From Sulfopaludibacter sp035606355 (GTDB taxonomy: Bacteria > Acidobacteriota > Terriglobia > Bryobacterales > Bryobacteraceae): 64,000 nt of DNA. Below, piece by piece: positions 31,941-41,037 of this stretch (position 1 is the first letter of the stretch; every line of letters begins with the position of its first letter). The DNA lies in the NCBI GenBank assembly GCA_035606355.1, contig DATNFO010000029.1, positions 62,001-126,000 on the forward strand, read 5' to 3'. A program made the translations under genes and the position numbers. The notes beneath the pieces were generated by a model. That model did not search any database and was not told the origin of the DNA. It saw only the letters and a program-made list of their open reading frames with translations.

Positions 31941-32201
31941 GTGGAGAGCTTTTCTCGCAACGATCGCGCCGGCGCCGTCGCCGCCGCTGCCGCGCATGAC
32001 CTCAACGATGAGCTGACCATCATCTTAACCAGCCTTACCGATTCCCTTGCCTCTCTCGCGCCCGATCATCCGGCGCGCGCTCTCCTCATCGAAGCGCGCG
32101 GCGCGGCTCAGCGCTGCGCCTGGAAAGCCTCCGGTCTGTTGAATTTCAGCGCACGCCGCGGAGCCCGGCCCAGCGCGGCATCGCTCGAAGCGCTCCTCTA
32201 G
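31941..32201 (+). CDS. stand-alone HisKA-type H-box protein
   Basis: The 86-residue protein starts at GTG 31941 with GGTGAG 4 nt upstream. It reads AAAAAHDLNDELTIILTSLT with H19 in the position of a histidine-kinase phospho-acceptor (compare AHDxNNxLTxIL), then a second helix with ARALLIEARGAAQRCAWKAS followed by GLLNFSARRG, where kinases have the second half of the dimerisation hairpin. No ATPase domain follows. It could be a phosphotransfer or dimerisation partner for other kinases, or a relic of a larger kinase. The next gene, tsaD, begins 24 nt later. Confidence 0.6.
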   Translation: MESFSRNDRAGAVAAAAAHDLNDELTIILTSLTDSLASLAPDHPARALLIEARGAAQRCAWKASGLLNFSARRGARPSAASLEALL

Positions 32202-32225
32202 CCACACCGCGCTACCCTGAAAAGA

Positions 32226-33302
32226 GTGCGCATCCTTGGCATCGAATCTTCCTGCGACGAAACTGCCGCCGCCGTTGTCGAAGACGGCCGCACCATCCTT
32301 TCCTCCGTCGTCGCGTCGCAAATGGAGCACGGTCAATATGGCGGAGTCGTCCCCGAACTTGCGTCGCGTGAACACCTGCGCGCCATCGTGCCAGTCGTGC
32401 GCCAAGCACTCCATCAGGCAGCCACCCCGCTCAGCTCTCTCGATGCCATAGCCGTTACCGTCGGACCCGGACTCGTCGGCTCCCTCCTCGTCGGCCTCAC
32501 GTATGCGAAGAGCCTCAGCTTCGCTACGGGTGTCCCGCTCATCGCCGTTAACCACATCGAAGGCCACATCCACGCGGTCGTGCTCGAAGCCGCGCAGTCG
32601 TCCGAGCCGATCGAATACCCCGCACTCGCGCTCGTGGTTTCCGGCGGCCACACCCACCTCTTCGAAGTCCGCCAGGGCTTCCAATACCGGCTACTTGGAA
32701 AAACGCGCGACGATGCCGCCGGCGAAGCGTTTGACAAGGTCGCCAAACTTCTCGGGTACGGCTACCCCGGAGGTCCCATCGTCGACCGGCTTGCGCCCTA
32801 TGGCAACCCCAAAGCCGTCCGGTTTACCTTCGCGAAAATGAAAGGCAATGCGCTCGATTTCAGCTTCAGCGGCCTGAAGACCGCTGTCCTGAGATACGTC
32901 GAATCGCATCCCATGCAAGCGGAAATCGAAGCGCGCCGGGCCGCGAATCGAGCTGCCACGCCGCCCACGCTGGAAGACTGGTTGCGCCTCACCCCGCCCG
33001 CAACTCTCGACCTGCTCGCGAGTTTCCAACACGCCGTCATCAACGAACTCCTCAGCCGCGCCGCCGCGTCGGCGGAACAAATCGAAGCGCGAACCCTGAT
33101 CGTCTCCGGAGGCGTCGCCTGCAACTCGGGCCTTCGCAAAGCCGCAAAAGAATTAAACCTGCCCTACCCGGTCCATTTCCCGACGCCCGGTCTCTCCACC
33201 GACAACGCCGCGATGATAGCCGCCGCCGCCTTCCCGAAACTCGACAGAAAAGAATTCGCGACGCTCGATATTGCAGCGCAAGCGAATCTGACGCTCGCGT
33301 GA
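32226..33302 (+). CDS. tsaD: tRNA N6-adenosine threonylcarbamoyltransferase
   Basis: TsaD transfers threonylcarbamoyl to A37 of ANN-decoding tRNAs. The 358-residue protein has the ASKHA nucleotide-binding motifs and metal ligands of the family: ILGIESSCDETAAAVVEDG, VGPGLVGSLLVGLTYAKSL, NHIEGHIHAV (the two metal-binding His), ALVVSGGHTHL, GEAFDKVAKLLGYGYPGGP, FSGLKTAVLR and the C-terminal ASFQHAV, VSGGVACNSGLR and TDNAAMIA. It starts at GTG 32226. It sits after the H-box gene and before a SpoIVB-like gene. Confidence 0.96.
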   Translation: MRILGIESSCDETAAAVVEDGRTILSSVVASQMEHGQYGGVVPELASREHLRAIVPVVRQALHQAATPLSSLDAIAVTVGPGLVGSLLVGLTYAKSLSFATGVPLIAVNHIEGHIHAVVLEAAQSSEPIEYPALALVVSGGHTHLFEVRQGFQYRLLGKTRDDAAGEAFDKVAKLLGYGYPGGPIVDRLAPYGNPKAVRFTFAKMKGNALDFSFSGLKTAVLRYVESHPMQAEIEARRAANRAATPPTLEDWLRLTPPATLDLLASFQHAVINELLSRAAASAEQIEARTLIVSGGVACNSGLRKAAKELNLPYPVHFPTPGLSTDNAAMIAAAAFPKLDRKEFATLDIAAQANLTLA

Positions 33303-33413
33303 GAGGGCCGCGAACAACAAGCTCCCGCGTGTTGTTTCGAAAAATGATCGCCTCGTAGACTCCGCCGGGCCGACTTTTTCGTACAATAGTAGAAACTGGA
33401 GCTGTTGACCCAC

Positions 33414-35294
33414 ATGAATTTGCGTATCGCCGCAATCCTCCTCGGATTTGCGGTTTCCTCGTTCCCCGTCTGCGCGGGTGACGCGAACCTGATCCGCCCC
33501 AAAGCCGGAAAAGTCGAAATCTTCCCCCTCAAGGACCTGAAACCAGGCATGAAAGCCACCGCCTGGACCGTTTTCCAGGGCACGGAGCCCGAGCCCGTAC
33601 CCATCGAGATCGTCGGTTTTCTCAAGAACGCCTGGGGCCCGAACCAGGACGTCGTAGTCGGCAAGATGGGCGGTAAAGCCATCCGCACCAACGTCGCCGG
33701 CGGCATGAGCGGTAGCCCGGTATACATCGATGGCAAACTCGTCGGCGCTGTCGCGCTGCGAATGAGCACTTTTTCCCCTGATGCCATTTGCGGCATCACG
33801 CCCATCCAGACGATGCTCGAGATTAACGATCTCGATCAGTCCAAGCCCGAGACCGCGAAGACTCCGGATAAGCTCGCGGCCCAGAATCGCAGCGGCGCAG
33901 TTTCCGTGCCCGGCGAAATGCTCTCGCAACTCGTCGCCGCCGGCGCGATGCACAGCCTGCCGCAGCAGATGCCGATGATGGTGCCCATCGAATCCCCCGT
34001 CACCTTCTCCGGCTTTACCAACGAAACCATCAACGCCTTCAGCCCCATGTTTCAGCAAATGGGTATCGCGGTCGCCCAGGGTGGCGCATCGGCGGGCCTT
34101 CATAATGGCAAGCCCGTGGCTGGATGGCAGCACGCGCTCAACCCCGGCGAAAGCGTCGCGGGCGTGCTGGTGGATGGCGACATGAGCGTCACCGGCTTCG
34201 GCACCGTGACTTACAACGATGGCAAAAAGGTTCTCGCCTTCGGTCACAGCTTTTTCAATCTCGGTCCAGTGGATATGCCGATGACGAAGGGCGATGTCAT
34301 TATGACGCTCGCCTCTTCGTACCAGCCCAATAAGATGGGCAACGCCACCGACGTGGTGGGCGCGCTCCATCAGGACCGCCACAGCGGCATCGAAGGGCAG
34401 CTCGGCGCCGAAGCGCCCATGATCCCGGTCACCATGACCGTCCGCTCCATGGACGATAAAGGCGCGGTCGCCCACAGCCGCGACTACCATTTCAACGTCT
34501 TCGTGCATCAGAAATGGACGCCGTATCTCATGATGCTGACCCTCTACAACACCGTCAGCCAGCTCAACGAATTCGCCGATGGCGGCGAAGAGACCTATCG
34601 CCTCAGCGGCAACATCGATATGGGCGCCGCGGGCCAGAAGATCTCGCTTTCCACTATGCAGGCCGCCGGCGAATTGCCGATGCCCGCGCCCATGGTGCTC
34701 GCCGGCTGGGTCGGCGACAAGTTCAACAGACTGTATCTCAACAACGTCAAAACGCCCGACATCAAGCGCGTGAATTTCACAGTGGACCTGCTGCCGGAGC
34801 GCCGTGTCGCCACCATTGAGAACGCCTGGGTCGCGAACAGCGACGTTCAACCGGGCGAAGAATTGCCGCTCAAGGTTTTCCTGCGCCCCTATCGCGGTGA
34901 GCCCATCGAGCGCGATTTTACGATCAAGATTCCGTCAGGCTTAGCCAAGGGCGATCATCGTATCGTCCTCAGCGATGCCGATACCATGAATCGCATGCAG
35001 AACATCGCCGGCGCCATGAACCGCTTCCTGGATCTGCCGCAAGCCGTCTCGCTCATCAATCAGGAGCGCACCAACAACAAGCTGTACGTCTCGCTGGTGG
35101 AATCCAGCCCGACCGCATATTACGACGATAAGACAATGCCCAGCGTCCCGGCCAGCGTGCTCAACGTGATGCAGACCGGCCGCAGCAGCAGCCGCAGCCT
35201 GATCACCAGCGCCGAAACCGCCACCGAGCAGATGTCGCTGCCGTTCGATTATGTCGTGACCGGAAGTTACTCGCTGCGAATCCACGTGAAGTGA
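33414..35294 (+). CDS. SpoIVB-type (S55) serine peptidase-like exported protein
   Basis: The 627-residue protein has a signal peptide (LRIAAILLGFAVSSFPVCAG). Residues 20-300 follow the SpoIVB peptidase S55 domain: LKDLKPGMKATAWTVFQGTE, VVGKMGGKAIRTNVAGGMSG with SPVYIDGKLVGAVA (the nucleophile Ser lies in GMSGSP), ICGITPIQTML, and later GTVTYNDGKKVLAFGHSFFN. SpoIVB cleaves a regulator during sporulation, but non-spore-formers carry homologues of unknown role. The second half is a beta-rich region with LLPERRVATIENAWVANSDV. ATG 33414 is chosen. TTG 33405 is nearer to a GGAG and is an alternative. The next gene follows after 34 nt. Confidence 0.8.
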   Translation: MNLRIAAILLGFAVSSFPVCAGDANLIRPKAGKVEIFPLKDLKPGMKATAWTVFQGTEPEPVPIEIVGFLKNAWGPNQDVVVGKMGGKAIRTNVAGGMSGSPVYIDGKLVGAVALRMSTFSPDAICGITPIQTMLEINDLDQSKPETAKTPDKLAAQNRSGAVSVPGEMLSQLVAAGAMHSLPQQMPMMVPIESPVTFSGFTNETINAFSPMFQQMGIAVAQGGASAGLHNGKPVAGWQHALNPGESVAGVLVDGDMSVTGFGTVTYNDGKKVLAFGHSFFNLGPVDMPMTKGDVIMTLASSYQPNKMGNATDVVGALHQDRHSGIEGQLGAEAPMIPVTMTVRSMDDKGAVAHSRDYHFNVFVHQKWTPYLMMLTLYNTVSQLNEFADGGEETYRLSGNIDMGAAGQKISLSTMQAAGELPMPAPMVLAGWVGDKFNRLYLNNVKTPDIKRVNFTVDLLPERRVATIENAWVANSDVQPGEELPLKVFLRPYRGEPIERDFTIKIPSGLAKGDHRIVLSDADTMNRMQNIAGAMNRFLDLPQAVSLINQERTNNKLYVSLVESSPTAYYDDKTMPSVPASVLNVMQTGRSSSRSLITSAETATEQMSLPFDYVVTGSYSLRIHVK

Positions 35295-35328
35295 CATCCG
35301 CTGCACGGCGAACTGTGAATACCCTTCA

Positions 35329-37536
35329 ATGAACCACCTGAAGTATCTGCTCTCGACCCTCGCCCTGGCCGCTCTGGCAATCGCTGGAGACACTCACATC
35401 TGGACCCAGAGCGATTATGCCGATTTCGAAAAAGGCATCATCAAGAATCTCAGCGTCCGCAGTGACGGTCTGCTGACCCTCGCGCCCGCCAATCGCGAGT
35501 TGTTCGACACCTCCGCGGCGTACCTGTGGGCGCTGGCGTCCGATTCCAAAGGCAATCTGTACGCCGGCGGAGGCACGGGCGCCAAGCTCTTCCGCATTCC
35601 CGCCGATGGAAAAGGCAAGCTGCTGGCCGATCTCGATGGCCTCCAGGTGCAGGCCATCGCCGTCGATTCCAGGGACCGCGTGTACGCGGCTACGGCGCCC
35701 GACGGCAAGGTCTATCGCATTGCCGCGAATGGCAAGCCGGAAGTTTTCTACGATCCCAAAGCCAAGTACATTTGGGCGCTTGCGTTCGACAGCAAAGGCA
35801 ACCTGTACGTCGCCACGGGCGACCAGGGCGAAGTGCATCGCGTCACTCCCGACGGCAAAGGCAAACTGTTCTTCAAGAGCGACGAGACCCACGTACGGTC
35901 CATGGCGATCGACGGCAACGACAACCTGATTCTCGGCACCGATCCCGGCGGCCTCGTGCTTCGGGTGGATCAGGCGGGCGAGGGCTTCGTTCTCTATCAA
36001 ATGGCGAAGAAGGAAGTGACCGCCGTGGCCGTGGCGCGCGACGGAGCCATATACGCAGCAGCAGTCGGCACGAAGAGCACGGTAACCGCATCGCCCTCGG
36101 CTCCGCAGAACTCCAGCAGTAGCGGACCGGCGCAGGTGCAGATCAACGTGACACAGCCCGGGACCCCTGGCGCCGCGCCGCCGCGCCCCGCCGCCCCGCC
36201 GCCCGCGTCGGTTGGACCAGCGGCTGTGAGCGGCGGCAGCGAAGTTTATCGCATCGAACCCACCGGCAATCCGGAACGCCTCTGGAGCAGTGCGACCGAC
36301 GTGGTGTACGCCATCGGGTTCGATTCCGAAGGCCGGGCGCTCATCGGCACCGGGAACAAAGGAAATCTGTACCGCATCGAATCGCCCACGCTTTACACGG
36401 CGCTCCTCACCGTTCCCGCCACCCAGATCACCGGGTTTCAGCAGGGCAAAGATGGCCGCCTGTTCGCGGTTACCGGCAACGTCGGCAAGGTCTACGAGAT
36501 TGGTCCGGCGCTCGAAAAAAGCGGGACTGCCGAAAGCCAGACTTTCGACGCGGGCCTCTTCACGCAGTGGGGACGCGCCAGTTACGAAGCGCGGCTGAAC
36601 GGCGGCCAGGTGACGCTGGAAACGCGCAGCGGCAACCTCGATTCGCCGCAGAAGAACTGGAGCCCGTGGTCCTCGCCGATCACATCGCCAAAGGGCGGCC
36701 GGGTGGCTTCGCCGTCCGCGCGCTTTGTGCAGTGGCGCGCCACGTTAACCGGAGACGGCAACGGCCATTCTCCCGAGCTCGAATCGGTCGACGTCGCCTA
36801 CTTGCCGAAGAATGCCGCGCCGCGCCTCGACGAGATTGAGATCACGCCGTTCAATTACAAATTCCCCGCGCCGCCCGCGGCCGCTAGCACCAGCAATCAG
36901 CCGCCTTCGAGCCTCACGCTGCCCGCGCTGGGCCGCCACTCGCAAGGCACATCCCTGAATCTCGATAGCAGCGGTGTCACGCCTGCTCTGACTTTCGCGA
37001 AAGGGTACATCGGCGCGCGCTGGCTCGCCGGCGATCCCAACGGCGACACGCTTTGTTTCCGCGTCGAAATCAAGGGAGCGAATGAAAACGAGTGGAAACT
37101 GCTGAAGGAGCGCGTGAACGAGCGCTACTTTTCGTGGGATTCCACGGCCTTCCCCGATGGCGAGTACCGTCTCCGCGTCATCGCGAGCGATAGCCCAAGC
37201 AACCCGCCCGGCGAAGCGCTCACCGCGAAGATGGAGAGCGACCCCTTCACCATCGACAACACACCGCCGCGAATCACAGGTCTGGTGGCTACGCGAAGCG
37301 GCGCGAAACTGGAAGCCCGCTGGCACGCCGCCGATGCGCTGAACAACCTCGCCAGAGCCGAGTACTCGCTGGATGGAGGCGACTGGACGGTAGTATCGCC
37401 CGTGACCGAGCTCTCCGATTCCCCCGATCTCGATTACGCCATCAGCATCGATGCCGGTCCCGGAGAACACACCGTAGCGATCCGAGTTTCAGACGACGCC
37501 GACAACGTCGCCACAGACAAAGCAGTCGTCCGGTAG
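35329..37536 (+). CDS. secreted beta-propeller protein with C-terminal Ig/Fn3-like part
   Basis: The 735-residue protein has a signal peptide (LSTLALAALAIAG) and repeated propeller blades of about 45 residues with the phrase W-A-L-A-S/F-D-S-K-G-N-L-Y-A/V-x-x-G (LWALASDSKGNLYAGGGTG, IWALAFDSKGNLYVATGDQG, VRSMAIDGNDNLILGTDPGG), as in NHL/two-component-sensor propellers. A Pro/Ala-rich linker (residues 252-305) follows the first blades. The C-terminal third has fibronectin-like segments (DGEYRLRVIASDSPSNPPGE, GPGEHTVAIRVSDDADNVAT). It is probably a surface binding protein. It is followed by a perfect 10-bp hairpin. Confidence 0.7.
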   Translation: MNHLKYLLSTLALAALAIAGDTHIWTQSDYADFEKGIIKNLSVRSDGLLTLAPANRELFDTSAAYLWALASDSKGNLYAGGGTGAKLFRIPADGKGKLLADLDGLQVQAIAVDSRDRVYAATAPDGKVYRIAANGKPEVFYDPKAKYIWALAFDSKGNLYVATGDQGEVHRVTPDGKGKLFFKSDETHVRSMAIDGNDNLILGTDPGGLVLRVDQAGEGFVLYQMAKKEVTAVAVARDGAIYAAAVGTKSTVTASPSAPQNSSSSGPAQVQINVTQPGTPGAAPPRPAAPPPASVGPAAVSGGSEVYRIEPTGNPERLWSSATDVVYAIGFDSEGRALIGTGNKGNLYRIESPTLYTALLTVPATQITGFQQGKDGRLFAVTGNVGKVYEIGPALEKSGTAESQTFDAGLFTQWGRASYEARLNGGQVTLETRSGNLDSPQKNWSPWSSPITSPKGGRVASPSARFVQWRATLTGDGNGHSPELESVDVAYLPKNAAPRLDEIEITPFNYKFPAPPAAASTSNQPPSSLTLPALGRHSQGTSLNLDSSGVTPALTFAKGYIGARWLAGDPNGDTLCFRVEIKGANENEWKLLKERVNERYFSWDSTAFPDGEYRLRVIASDSPSNPPGEALTAKMESDPFTIDNTPPRITGLVATRSGAKLEARWHAADALNNLARAEYSLDGGDWTVVSPVTELSDSPDLDYAISIDAGPGEHTVAIRVSDDADNVATDKAVVR

Positions 37537-37559
37537 GTACCGGCCTCCAGGCCGGTACC
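37536..37559. terminator. perfect hairpin between convergent genes
   Basis: GGTACCGGCC-TCCA-GGCCGGTACC has perfect 10-bp arms and a 4-nt loop. It overlaps the last base of the propeller gene stop and lies 23 nt before the stop of the convergent GH20 gene. It has no U-run, so it would act as a bidirectional stem-type or Rho-assisted end rather than a canonical intrinsic terminator. Confidence 0.55.
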
Positions 37560-37582
37560 AGGCGCGCGAAGCGAGCCCGCGG

Positions 37583-39448
37583 CTATCTCCCCGCAGCGGG
37601 GCGCGGACGCGGCAGACGCGCCTCCAGGTCGCTCATCTTTACCGCCAGCATCCGCCCACTGCGCTTGCCGTCGCGATAGATCACCGCTCGCAGCATATAC
37701 GCTCCCGCCGGAGGAACCACCGCCTGACCTGTATACTTCTCGCTGAACCGGTCCGGCATCGTATCGTTCAACGTGTAATAGATCTCGGTATTCGGCATCT
37801 CCGCGCTCAGTTCCAGAGCCATCTTGCCATCCGCCGTGCGGCTCGGCTTCACCGCGGGATCGTACGCCGACCGTGAATAGTTCACCTGCGCCTCATCCAA
37901 CCGCCGGAACTGCGCCTCCATACGGGACACGAACGCCGGCCAGCTAATCGCCGTGCGCGGCGACCACAGCGTCTCCGCCAGCGCCAGGCCGCGAGGCCAC
38001 GTCATGTACTCGGCATGCCGGGTGGTGGGCACCTGCTCCGTCCACAAATTCCCCTGACCGCCGAGAATCATCGCCGGGTCCACATCCTCGGGCACAGGGT
38101 CGAACTGATAGCTCTTGCTCAACCTGAGTTGCGAGTACGTCTCGGGCTCTAGCGACGGATCGCCCTGATATAGATCCAGGTACGCGAACGAATTCGGACT
38201 CATCACCACCTTGTGGCCGGCCTTTGCCGCGGCCACGCCTCCGGTCATGCCGCGCCAGGACATCACCGCCGCCGTATCGGGCAAGCCGCCCGCCAGAATC
38301 TCGTCCCACCCGATCAGCTTCTTGCCCTTCTCCGCCAGCATCTTCTCGGCGCGCCGCATCAGGTAAGCCTGCAACTCATCCTCGTTCTTGAGATGCTCTT
38401 CCGCCATGCGCCGCTGGCACTTCGGACACTCATGCCAAAACCCTTTGTACGCCTCGTCGCCGCCCACGTGCACGTAAGCCGATGGGAAGAGCGCCGACAC
38501 CTCCGTGAGCACTTGATCGAGAAACGTGAACGTGTCTTCGTTGCCGGGGCAGTACACGTTGTCCGCCCTCGGGCGGTTGGGCGACCCCGGGTTGACGCGG
38601 AACGGGCCGCCCGTGCAGGAAAGCTCGGGGTACGCAGCCAGCGCCGCCAGCGAGTGCGCCGGCATTTCAATCTCCGGCACCACGGTGATGAATCGCGACT
38701 TGGCAAACGCGATCACTTCGCGAATGTCGTCTTGCGTGTAGAAGCCGCCGTATGTATCGGCTTCGCCCTCGTGCGGCGGCTCGATCAGATTCCACCGCCC
38801 GACGCGCGGCACGCGCCACGCGCCGATCTGCGTCAGCTTCGGCCGCGATTTGATCTCAATGCGCCAGCCGTTGTCATCCGTGAGGTGCCAGTGGAAACTG
38901 TTGAACTTGTACCGCGCCATGCGGTCGATGTACTGCTTGACGTAGTCCTTGTTAAAGAAGTGGCGGCTCACGTCGAGCATCAGGCCGCGCCAGGCGAATC
39001 GCGGCGCGTCCGTGATCGTGACGCCGGGCGCGGTCCACGCCACGTTGCGCTGCGTCCGGCTCTCCACCTCCGGCGGAAACAGTTGCAGCAGCGTCTGCAC
39101 GCCATAAAAAAGTCCGGCTGCCGACGATGCCTGCACCTTCACTCCGCGCGGCGTCACCTCCAGTTGGTAGCCCTCAGCCGGCGAGGAACCGCCGAGCGCC
39201 AGTTCGATCGAATTCCGCGACGCGCGCCCGCTCGCAACCTTCAAGTGGTAGCCGGTCGGCCCTTGCAGAAAATCGGCGAGATACGTCGCGACCTGGCGCG
39301 TCTCCGGCGAATCGGGAGTGACGCGGATCGCCGTCTTCCCGCTCAAGCGGAAGGTCCCGGAATGCGTCTGCACGCTCGCGGGCTGCGGAATCACATCCAC
39401 CGCCGCCATACAAGCGGCCGCCTGCAAAAGAAGAATTAGGATACGCAT
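37583..39448 (-). CDS. GH20 beta-N-acetylhexosaminidase
   Basis: The 621-residue exported enzyme starts at ATG 39448 (GGAG 6 nt upstream) with a signal peptide (RILILLLQAAACMAA). Residues 8-130 form the GH20b N-terminal domain (VDVIPQPASVQTHSGTFRLS). The catalytic barrel follows: FAWRGLMLDVSRHFFNKDYV, FHWHLTDDNGWR, VVPEIEMPAHSLAALAAYPE, and the catalytic D-E pair in YVHVGGDEAYKGFW. Further on, GWDEILAGGLPDTAAVMSWR and a Trp-rich end are as expected. It removes terminal GlcNAc or GalNAc from chitin-type or glycan substrates. The segment HECPKCQRRM adds an unusual Cys pair near the active site. Confidence 0.93.
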   Translation of the reverse strand: MRILILLLQAAACMAAVDVIPQPASVQTHSGTFRLSGKTAIRVTPDSPETRQVATYLADFLQGPTGYHLKVASGRASRNSIELALGGSSPAEGYQLEVTPRGVKVQASSAAGLFYGVQTLLQLFPPEVESRTQRNVAWTAPGVTITDAPRFAWRGLMLDVSRHFFNKDYVKQYIDRMARYKFNSFHWHLTDDNGWRIEIKSRPKLTQIGAWRVPRVGRWNLIEPPHEGEADTYGGFYTQDDIREVIAFAKSRFITVVPEIEMPAHSLAALAAYPELSCTGGPFRVNPGSPNRPRADNVYCPGNEDTFTFLDQVLTEVSALFPSAYVHVGGDEAYKGFWHECPKCQRRMAEEHLKNEDELQAYLMRRAEKMLAEKGKKLIGWDEILAGGLPDTAAVMSWRGMTGGVAAAKAGHKVVMSPNSFAYLDLYQGDPSLEPETYSQLRLSKSYQFDPVPEDVDPAMILGGQGNLWTEQVPTTRHAEYMTWPRGLALAETLWSPRTAISWPAFVSRMEAQFRRLDEAQVNYSRSAYDPAVKPSRTADGKMALELSAEMPNTEIYYTLNDTMPDRFSEKYTGQAVVPPAGAYMLRAVIYRDGKRSGRMLAVKMSDLEARLPRPRPAAGR

Positions 39449-39531
39449 GGATACTCCATTATCGTGCACAGTCCCACGCCCGCAGAGGGCACCCGTCAGG
39501 CCATGAGCGCTTCATGGGAAAATAAAGGCGA

Positions 39532-40143
39532 GTGATTGTAAGCACCGGTATCTATTACGCTCTTGCTTTGGCCGCGGCGGCGGCCGCCGTATGGTGGCTG
39601 GCAGGCGTTGCGTTTGCCATTCCTCTGATCCTCGTCGCGCTCTTCTGCCTCTACTTTTTCCGCGACCCTGAGCGCGCTGTACCCGGCGGCCCGGTGGCCG
39701 TTTCGCCGGCCGATGGCAAAGTGGTCGCCGTGAAAGCCGAAGGCCCAGCCGCGCAGCGTATCAGCATCTTCCTGAACATCTTCGACGTGCACGTGAACCG
39801 CACGCCCATCGGCGGCACCATTGAAAAAGTGCAGTACCAGAAGGGTTGCTTCAAGGTGGCGAGCAAAGAGGAGTGCTCCACCGAGAATGAACAAAACGTG
39901 GTCACGGTGCGCGGCGATGGCGTGACGGTGGTGTTCAAACAGATCGCCGGGCTGATTGCGCGGCGCATCGTCTTCACCAAGCAGCCGGGGGACAAAGTGG
40001 CCGTCGGCGAACGCATCGGGCTCATCAAGTTCGGCTCGCGCATGGACGTGATCTTCGGCCCGGAGTGGGAGATTGTGGTGCGGCCCGGAGCGCGCGTTTC
40101 GGCGGGAAGCAGCGTAATCGCGCGCCGCAAGGATCGAAGCTAA
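39532..40143 (+). CDS. psd: phosphatidylserine decarboxylase proenzyme (short type)
   Basis: Psd converts phosphatidylserine to phosphatidylethanolamine at the membrane. The 203-residue proenzyme has an N-terminal membrane part (IYYALALAAAAAAVWWLAG), SPADGKVVAV, FLNIFDVHVNRTPIGGTIEK (the conserved His region), and the self-cleavage site near the end, VSAGSSVIARR, where G192-S193 is cut to make the pyruvoyl group. It starts at GTG 39532. pssA follows without a gap, so the two steps of phosphatidylethanolamine synthesis are co-expressed. Confidence 0.93.
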   Translation: MIVSTGIYYALALAAAAAAVWWLAGVAFAIPLILVALFCLYFFRDPERAVPGGPVAVSPADGKVVAVKAEGPAAQRISIFLNIFDVHVNRTPIGGTIEKVQYQKGCFKVASKEECSTENEQNVVTVRGDGVTVVFKQIAGLIARRIVFTKQPGDKVAVGERIGLIKFGSRMDVIFGPEWEIVVRPGARVSAGSSVIARRKDRS

Positions 40144-41037
40144 ATGAGTCTGAAGGAGCGGCTGGTCGATCCGCGATCGCCGGAGCGCCGCCCTCGCCGC
40201 GCCGCCTATGCGCTGCCCACGCTGTTTACCGCGGGCAATATCTTCCTCGGCTATCTCGGCATTCTGCGCGCCTTCCGTGGTTCCATCCTCGAGGCTGCCG
40301 GACAGAGCGGCTTGGCGCATGATCATTTCGTGATCGCCGCGCAGGCTATCGGCGCCGCTGCCTTCCTGGACGGTCTCGATGGCGCCATCGCGCGCATGAC
40401 CAACACCACCAGCGAGTTCGGCAGGGAAATGGATTCCCTCGCCGACGTCATCAGCTTCGGCATCGCTCCGGCCGTGCTTGCCTATGCCTGGGGCTTGCAG
40501 TTCGTGAATACCCTCCCGCAGGGACTTCTACAGCAATTGCACAACGCGGGGTACTTGATCTGTTTTCTGTTTCTTCTCTGCGGCGCGGCGCGGCTGGCGC
40601 GTTTCAACGTGCAGAAGAATCCGATTCCCAAAAACCCCGGCCGTCCCACCCGCAAGTACTTCGTCGGCATGCCGATTCCCGCGGGCGCGGCAATGGTCTC
40701 CGCGGTGGTTTACGCGTGCGACGGCTGGCCTCTGCACTGGTGGCCGCTGGCGGTCGCCTGGCTGGCGCTGCTCGGCCTGCTCGGTTTCCTGATGGTGAGC
40801 ACCTGGCGCTACTACAGCTTCAAAGGCATCAGTTTCAACAAAGCATATTCGCCGCTCATCATCATTCTGGTGGGCGGCTTCATTTACGGCCTCTGGAATT
40901 ACGCGCGTCCGGTGTTCGTCGCGATGGCGGCAACGTATGTCGCCGGCGGCATCGTCATTCGTATCGGCGGAATTGTGCGGAGGCGGCTGCGCCATCCTGC
41001 CCCGTCGTCAAGGCCCACGGAGCATCCCATTGGCTGA
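40144..41037 (+). CDS. pssA: CDP-diacylglycerol-serine O-phosphatidyltransferase
   Basis: The 297-residue membrane enzyme makes phosphatidylserine from CDP-diacylglycerol and serine. The CDP-alcohol phosphotransferase signature is complete: DGAIAR, eight residues, G-R-E-M-D-S-L-A-D (within DGLDGAIARMTNTTSEFG and REMDSLADVIS). Several membrane helices follow (ICFLFLLCGAARLARF, WLALLGLLGFLMVSTWRY). It directly follows psd, and its stop lies 8 nt beyond the start of the Asd-like gene, so the cluster is one operon. Confidence 0.93.
   Translation: MSLKERLVDPRSPERRPRRAAYALPTLFTAGNIFLGYLGILRAFRGSILEAAGQSGLAHDHFVIAAQAIGAAAFLDGLDGAIARMTNTTSEFGREMDSLADVISFGIAPAVLAYAWGLQFVNTLPQGLLQQLHNAGYLICFLFLLCGAARLARFNVQKNPIPKNPGRPTRKYFVGMPIPAGAAMVSAVVYACDGWPLHWWPLAVAWLALLGLLGFLMVSTWRYYSFKGISFNKAYSPLIIILVGGFIYGLWNYARPVFVAMAATYVAGGIVIRIGGIVRRRLRHPAPSSRPTEHPIG

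Noticed and set aside
33153..34850. A 565-codon minus-strand frame over the SpoIVB-like gene
   Set aside because: The sense strand encodes a clear signal peptide and peptidase motif. The antisense translation has no family features.
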